Shown: positions 59,861 through 64,000 of the stretch, piece after piece | Position numbering within the stretch: position 1 is the first letter of the stretch | How the letters are laid out: every line of letters begins with the position of its first letter | Assembly (NCBI GenBank): GCA_031308135.1 | Contig: JAHLJT010009419.1 | Coordinates: 64,336,540-64,400,539 of the forward strand | Direction of reading: 5' to 3' | From: Acheta domesticus | Lineage: Eukaryota; Arthropoda; Insecta; Orthoptera; Gryllidae | DNA: 64,000 nt | Translations under genes and position numbers: made by a program | Notes under the pieces: generated by a model | What the model was told of the DNA's origin: nothing | The model's database searches: none | The model's input: only the letters and a program-made list of their open reading frames with translations

Positions 59861-60880
59861 GCTTTCGACATTTCCTCTTCCAGGAAACACTCGAATGTGA
59901 GAAGTTTGTTTGCGAAACGATGATTGCAACTTTTACATTCGAAGACAAAGTGTTTATAGATGCAAATATTAGCGAGTGTATATAAAAGCATTTCAATCGT
60001 TTAAATCATGTGTTTTTAATAAGGTTTCAGGTTTTATATTAATATGATATGATTTTACGTTTTTAAATTAATGTGAATAGCAGAATTTCCTGCAATAATC
60101 CACTACAACATACATGCTCAAATCTTGGATAAAACATTATAATTTAATTTTCAGAAACATTTTAACTCTTTATTCATTTTATCGATAGAGTGATGTATTG
60201 TTCCAGCATTTGTAAACTTAACTAACTTAACTAGTCTTCGAGACTGAACGAACAACTCAACACCGAATGATATGCAACAATATTCTTTTAAAGTTTCTGA
60301 ATAATGAACGTGTGGAAAGTTTCTAATTTTTCTACAGTCACATCCCATACACACCTAGTTTTCGAGGTGCATCCTTGCTGCTCTAAATTTTAAGACAAGA
60401 CTCAACTTTCAAAACCATCTTTTCAGTTATACTTATTCTTGTGATTTGGATGTTTTCTGCATGAATTCACTCATTTGTGTAACTTTAAATGATGTCACGC
60501 ACATTTTAAAAATCCGAGTTATCTTATCACACTTTAAAAATCGGAATACTTGAGTAATAAATAACACTAAGGGAACAAAAAGTATCTGTATACCGCACAT
60601 TCCGACTAGTTTCAATATCCATAAAATATCACGAAAACTCGAACACTCTTTAGAGTGAGATCGATGAGCTCCAGGAAACGACAACGTTCAGACGCTTACA
60701 ACAATTTTACTCCGACCCAATAAGTAAATTTCAGCTTGCGCATCTACTCCAACATAAACTTCCGGGACGTCCCGAACGGGCCAGAGACTGCGTCAATATG
60801 AATCTCCAAGAGCCTTCACTTCCTCGGCAACGTCTCCAGCACAAAAGCAACGTTACGAGGAACGCGAACGATGATATAGC
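59861..60880. other. Intron DNA
   Basis: AT-rich with no supported gene. Confidence 0.5.
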
Positions 60881-61110
60881 AGACTTAAAGCGCCGTTTCA
60901 TAAAGAGGGAACTAAATCCCGCGCTATGGGACATAAACCTCGTTGTTTCCTCATATCCCGTGATGCGAGAGGCATAAAATCCGGCCCGGTTGCCAGCGGT
61001 GACGCGCTTTTGGAGGCCGCCCGAATCCGCGCCGGTGATCACGCGCCGCTTTGCGAGGTGCGCTACGAGGCGCGTCCGGAAGCCTGGCCAGGAGGAAGAC
61101 GCACGTGAGA
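60881..61110. other. GC/CpG-rich islet
   Basis: CpG-rich block (for example GCGCCGCTTTGCGAGGTGCG) with a CCGGAAG ETS-type core near 61076. Frames on both strands are compositional. It could be a regulatory islet inside the host intron. Confidence 0.3.
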
Positions 61111-61159
61111 TGGCCAGTGACTGACTTGAAAAGGCAGGCAAATCCTGTTTCAGTCTCTC

Positions 61160-61850
61160 CTGTGTATTGATCTTGTGATATTGATCTTGTCGATATTGAT
61201 CTTGTGTATTGATCTTGTGTATTGATCTCGTGTATTGATCTTGTGTATTGATCTCGTGTATTGATCTCGTGTATTGATCTCGTGTATTGATCTCGTGTAT
61301 TGATCTCGTGTATGGATCTCGTGTATGGATCTCGTGTATGGATCTCGTGTATGGATCTCGTGTATGGATCCAGTGTATTGATCCCGTGTATTGATCTCGT
61401 GTATTGATCTCGTGTATGGATCTCGTGTATGGATCTCGTGTATTGATCCCGTGTATTGATCCCGTGTATTGATCTCGTCGTGTATTGATCTCGTCGTGTA
61501 TTGATCTCGTGTATTGATCCAGGGCATTGATCCCGTGTATTGATCTCGTGTATTGATCCCGTGTATTGATCCCGTGTATTGATCCCGTGTATTGATCCCG
61601 TGTATTGATCTCGTGTATTGATCCCGTGTATTGATCCCGTGTATTGATCCCGTGTATTGATCCCGTGTATTGATCCCGTGTATTGATCCCGTGTATTGAT
61701 CCCGTGTATTGATCTCGGGTATTGATCTCGTGTATTGATCTCGTGTATTGATCTCGTGTATTGATCTTGTGTATTTATCGTGTATATTGATCGTGTATAT
61801 TTATCGCGTATATTGGTAATGTTTATTGATCGTGTTTATTGATCTTGTGT
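61160..61850. repeat. 13-bp tandem repeat array
   Basis: About 50 copies of TGTATTGATCTCG with variants GATCCCG (dominant at 61555-61715), GATCTTG (left end) and GTATGGATC (61310-61370). A few units are 16 bases long (TCGTCGTG, near 61475-61497). The minus-strand frame reads as an Asn-Thr-Arg-Asp-Gln-Tyr type repeat and is not a gene. Confidence 0.95.
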
Positions 61851-61854
<4 letters not shown>

Positions 61855-61888
<34 letters not shown>

Positions 61889-61896
61889 GAGTATCT

Positions 61897-61945
<49 letters not shown>
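61855..61945. repeat. (TA)n microsatellite, two blocks
   Basis: Two TA runs separated by CACGAGTATCTTG, directly after the 13-bp array. Confidence 0.93.
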
Positions 61946-62260
61946 TTATACTGATCTTGTATATACGTCCGTTCGTCTGTCCGTGCATCCGTCTGTCTGT
62001 GAACAACGCTAGCGACTAAACCACTCAGCAAATTTTCTCCAAAATCGAGACTCCCCGATCGATTTGGCTGATCTCGTGACCCCTTGAATGTGAAACCGAT
62101 ATTTTAATTTTGGTGGATACTTTGCACGAAGCCAACCGGACATTTTATTATTTTTTTAAACTGCTCCAATTTTTTTAATTTCTTGTAAAGATAGAGTAAA
62201 ATACATTTATTTAAGCGAAATGTATTAAAGAAGACTTCTGAGAGTCATTGGCAAGCTGCA
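61946..62260 (-). mobile_element. Second copy of the 14600-15560 dispersed repeat, inverted
   Basis: The minus strand reads GTTTAGTCGCTAGCGTTGTT then CACAGACAGACGGATGCACG, matching the plus strand at 15456-15500. AAAAAATTGGAGCAGTTT matches the internal unit start. Only part of the element remains. Its outer end abuts the (TA)n and 13-bp repeats. Confidence 0.65.
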
Positions 62261-63051
62261 AACATGTCAGATATAAAAATATGAATTTCATAAAACCCTA
62301 TGACTAGATAATAAATGATACAATGTTTTCACTTAAAATTCTAAAGTTGGAGGTCAGTTATGAAAATTTCTCATATATAAACAAAAAGTAACATGATTTC
62401 TCAATCAAAACATTGTATTATTACACTACCTAATCATCAATGAAACATTGCTACCGTATTAGATATGTCCTAGGATGTCATTAATTAATCATTGGTCCAC
62501 CTGAGCATTAAATACTTTTTTAGACATATAGATTCACAGTTCCAGATTCAGATACATAAACAAAATAAAGGAAGAAAGACAAAGGAAGCTAAAGGTTCAC
62601 GGACCCTCTGAAGGAGAGACAGAAAGAAATATTTCAAGAGAGTGTGTGAGAGTCGTGAAGAGAGTGGCAGGTTGATAGAGACGACGAAGAACGAGGGAGA
62701 AAGAGTGAAATAGTGAGAGACAAAGACAGAAAGAAAAAAGACCATTAAAGGAGACAGTCACATTATTACAGAGAGTCAAAGGCATGAAAATACATTCATC
62801 AAGATCAAGATAAGTAACTCGAAGAAAGATAATGGTGAAGAGACGAGAGTGGAAGAGAGAAGAAGAAAATAATAGCATCATAGGAGTCAAGATCATAAAG
62901 TGAGCGAAAAAGGCAAATAAATCTAGAGGAAGATGGACACTGTCACAAACCGAAATGTAAAGTTAGGAATATCATCACCTCCAACAAGACAATAGTGTGG
63001 AGCGGAAAGCAACCACTTTGAAGAGCAAGAAATGCAAATGGAGGCACTCAC
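62261..63051. other. Intron next to exon A
   Basis: AT-rich, then purine-rich (GAGAGA-type) at 62560-62890. Frames there are compositional. Confidence 0.5.
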
Positions 63052-63225
63052 CTGGTGATGGTGGTGGTGGAACTTGGAGGCGTGCAGGCCGTGGTAGTAC
63101 GAGCAGAACTTGAAGAGGTGCGTGAGCGCCGGGAAGAGGAACAGCAGCACCTTGAGCAGGATCTTCTTGGCCGTGCCCACGCCCAGGATGATGGGCATCA
63201 GGAACATCGCGGCCACCTTGAGCAA
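63052..63225 (-). CDS. Exon A (5'-most visible) of a split insect-type gene: membrane segments plus His run
   Basis: This exon encodes about 58 residues. A hydrophobic stretch (AAMFLMPIILGVG) is followed by a basic turn (TAKK), a second hydrophobic stretch (ILLKVLLFLFPALTHLFKF), CSYYHGLHASKF and a run of five histidines ending in Gln. The lower edge is a consensus donor, CAG|GTGAGT, with the final codon complete (phase 0), which fits the acceptor of the next exon at 51716. The product is likely membrane-associated or secreted. I do not recognise the family with certainty. The pattern of paired short hydrophobic helices with basic residues recalls insect Osiris/DUF1676-like proteins, but that is only a resemblance. 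Upstream of 63225 the reading frame meets a stop, yet a hydrophobic frame (LLALFALLLVVKL) continues in another register, so the exon is probably longer and frame-disrupted. G+C is far above the flanking introns and third positions are almost all G or C. Confidence 0.72.
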
Positions 63226-63283
63226 GCTTCACCACCAGCAGTAGTGCGAACAGGGCCAGCAGCTAGCCTCCTACGGATCTTCT
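63226..63283 (-). pseudogene. Probable 5' continuation of exon A, out of frame
   Basis: Reading from 63262 downwards gives a clean hydrophobic peptide, LLALFALLLVVKL, that ends exactly where the exon A frame begins but in a different register. An upstream pyrimidine-rich acceptor, TTTGTGTTCACAG, would place the exon start at 63283 and give a basic lead-in (KIRRR) in a third register. An AG at 63264-63263 (GGCTAG) is an alternative acceptor that would need only one frame change. Two small indels within about 40 bases would reconcile everything into one exon. They could be consensus errors of the assembly or real mutations. GCTAGC and AAGCTT hexamers mark the two disputed spots. Confidence 0.45.
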
Positions 63284-64000
63284 CTGTGAACACAAAGTTA
63301 GATGATGACGGCGGCACGTTCCGGAAAGTAAAGGAGTTACTACGCATATGCCGAAATGCATTCAAATTTGGCCACCTAACTTTAAATAACAATTAGAGTG
63401 TTTAGGAATAATAATGGCAGATTTCAACCGATCTAGCATTTCCAGATGGAAAACGGTAGATGTAAACGTATGGCAGACGGTAAACTCCTACCATATACCT
63501 ATCATATGCTAAAATATCTTATAAATTAGGATATGAGAAAACTTTCAAATTTGACCTTGAAAAATCTGTCCAGAGTGAAAGTGAACGAGTACGAATACAG
63601 AAAAAATCATTTTTCTCGAAATGAACCTCGGTTGGGATCTGCCGTTATTATTCTGAGCGTCCTCGATGAAAAGCTCTCCTTGTCATAAATTAAGAGCTAT
63701 GATCATGCATTTCGAACATATCGCGCTCAAGATTATTTTTTCTTCAAACATCCGCGAACCTCGTTACAGAGAGTAAAACTATGTATCTAAGAAAGTCTGA
63801 CTTTTATACTAGTACTTCGCAGCGTGCTAAACAAGGCACAGCACTATCCACACTGACGCGATAGATAAATTCTGTGAACAGAACTATTTTCCATGAAGGC
63901 ATCGTTAGCTCCTATTGTTCTATATCCTAAGCAGCCAAACAAATTGATGGCCGATCAGCGTCGTCGCACGAAGCGAAAGACATTTTCTCGTACCTCTATG
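63284..64000. other. Non-coding DNA upstream of exon A
   Basis: AT-rich with no exon or element recognised. The 5' exon(s) of the gene are presumably beyond the window. Confidence 0.5.

Noticed and set aside
61150..61527. Minus-strand frame of Asn-Thr-Arg-Asp-Gln-Tyr-type repeats
   Set aside because: Direct translation of the 13-bp array.
62548..62896. Phe/Leu/Ser-rich minus-strand frames
   Set aside because: Generated by a GA-rich simple stretch in the intron beside exon A. Two overlapping frames, no domain.

Overview
The window looks like a piece of a large, repeat-rich arthropod genome, most likely an insect, though I cannot name the species. It has AT-rich single-copy DNA, small GC/CpG-rich islets, many microsatellites, tRNA-derived SINEs, mariner/Tc1-type and piggyBac-type DNA transposon remnants, a 5'-truncated LINE, and very short GC-rich exons separated by introns of 6-11 kb. 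Nothing in it looks bacterial, plasmid or phage.

The one protein-coding gene I can support lies on the minus strand across the right half. Four exons (about 63225-63052, 51716-51376, 45352-45064 and 37421-37174) have consensus splice sites and compatible phases 0, 2/1, 0. They join into about 350 codons of one open reading frame: hydrophobic membrane-type segments, a His-rich run, a Gly/His-rich linker, a Gln-rich coiled segment, and a conserved-looking Cys-containing block. The gene is partial. Its 5' end is probably beyond position 64000, and I could not find the exon that follows 37174. The first visible exon is disrupted: its hydrophobic reading frame continues upstream only after a frame change near 63225.

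Left part (1-14 kb): an 18-bp satellite runs in from the window edge (1-660), followed by a GC islet, a full-length SINE carrying a large internal AC expansion (1376-1960), AT-rich DNA, two more GC islets, a decaying tandem array of units of about 245 bp (about 7.85-12.0 kb), and a 12-bp minisatellite (12.66-13.64 kb).

Middle part (14-37 kb): mostly AT-rich non-coding DNA with recognisable elements. These are a self-similar element of about 305-bp units, two SINE families, a 149-bp MITE, a 507-bp TA-flanked element with long inverted repeats, a 620-bp internally deleted piggyBac-like element, and a CpG islet at 30.7-31.1 kb with promoter-like motifs.

Right part (37-64 kb): the introns of the minus-strand gene hold a 1.1-kb purine tract, two copies of a dispersed repeat, a degenerate minisatellite, a mariner transposase remnant, a duplicated SINE fragment, a 173-bp MITE ending 24 bp from a splice donor, two further SINE copies, a LINE reverse-transcriptase remnant, and a 13-bp repeat array followed by (TA)n.

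Most long open frames in the window are products of low-complexity repeats or GC islets and are not called as genes. I did not find a defence system, CRISPR array, operon or credible new enzymatic system. The most interesting items are the interrupted membrane/His-rich gene, the long SINE family, and the MITE with a perfect CRE octamer next to a splice donor.
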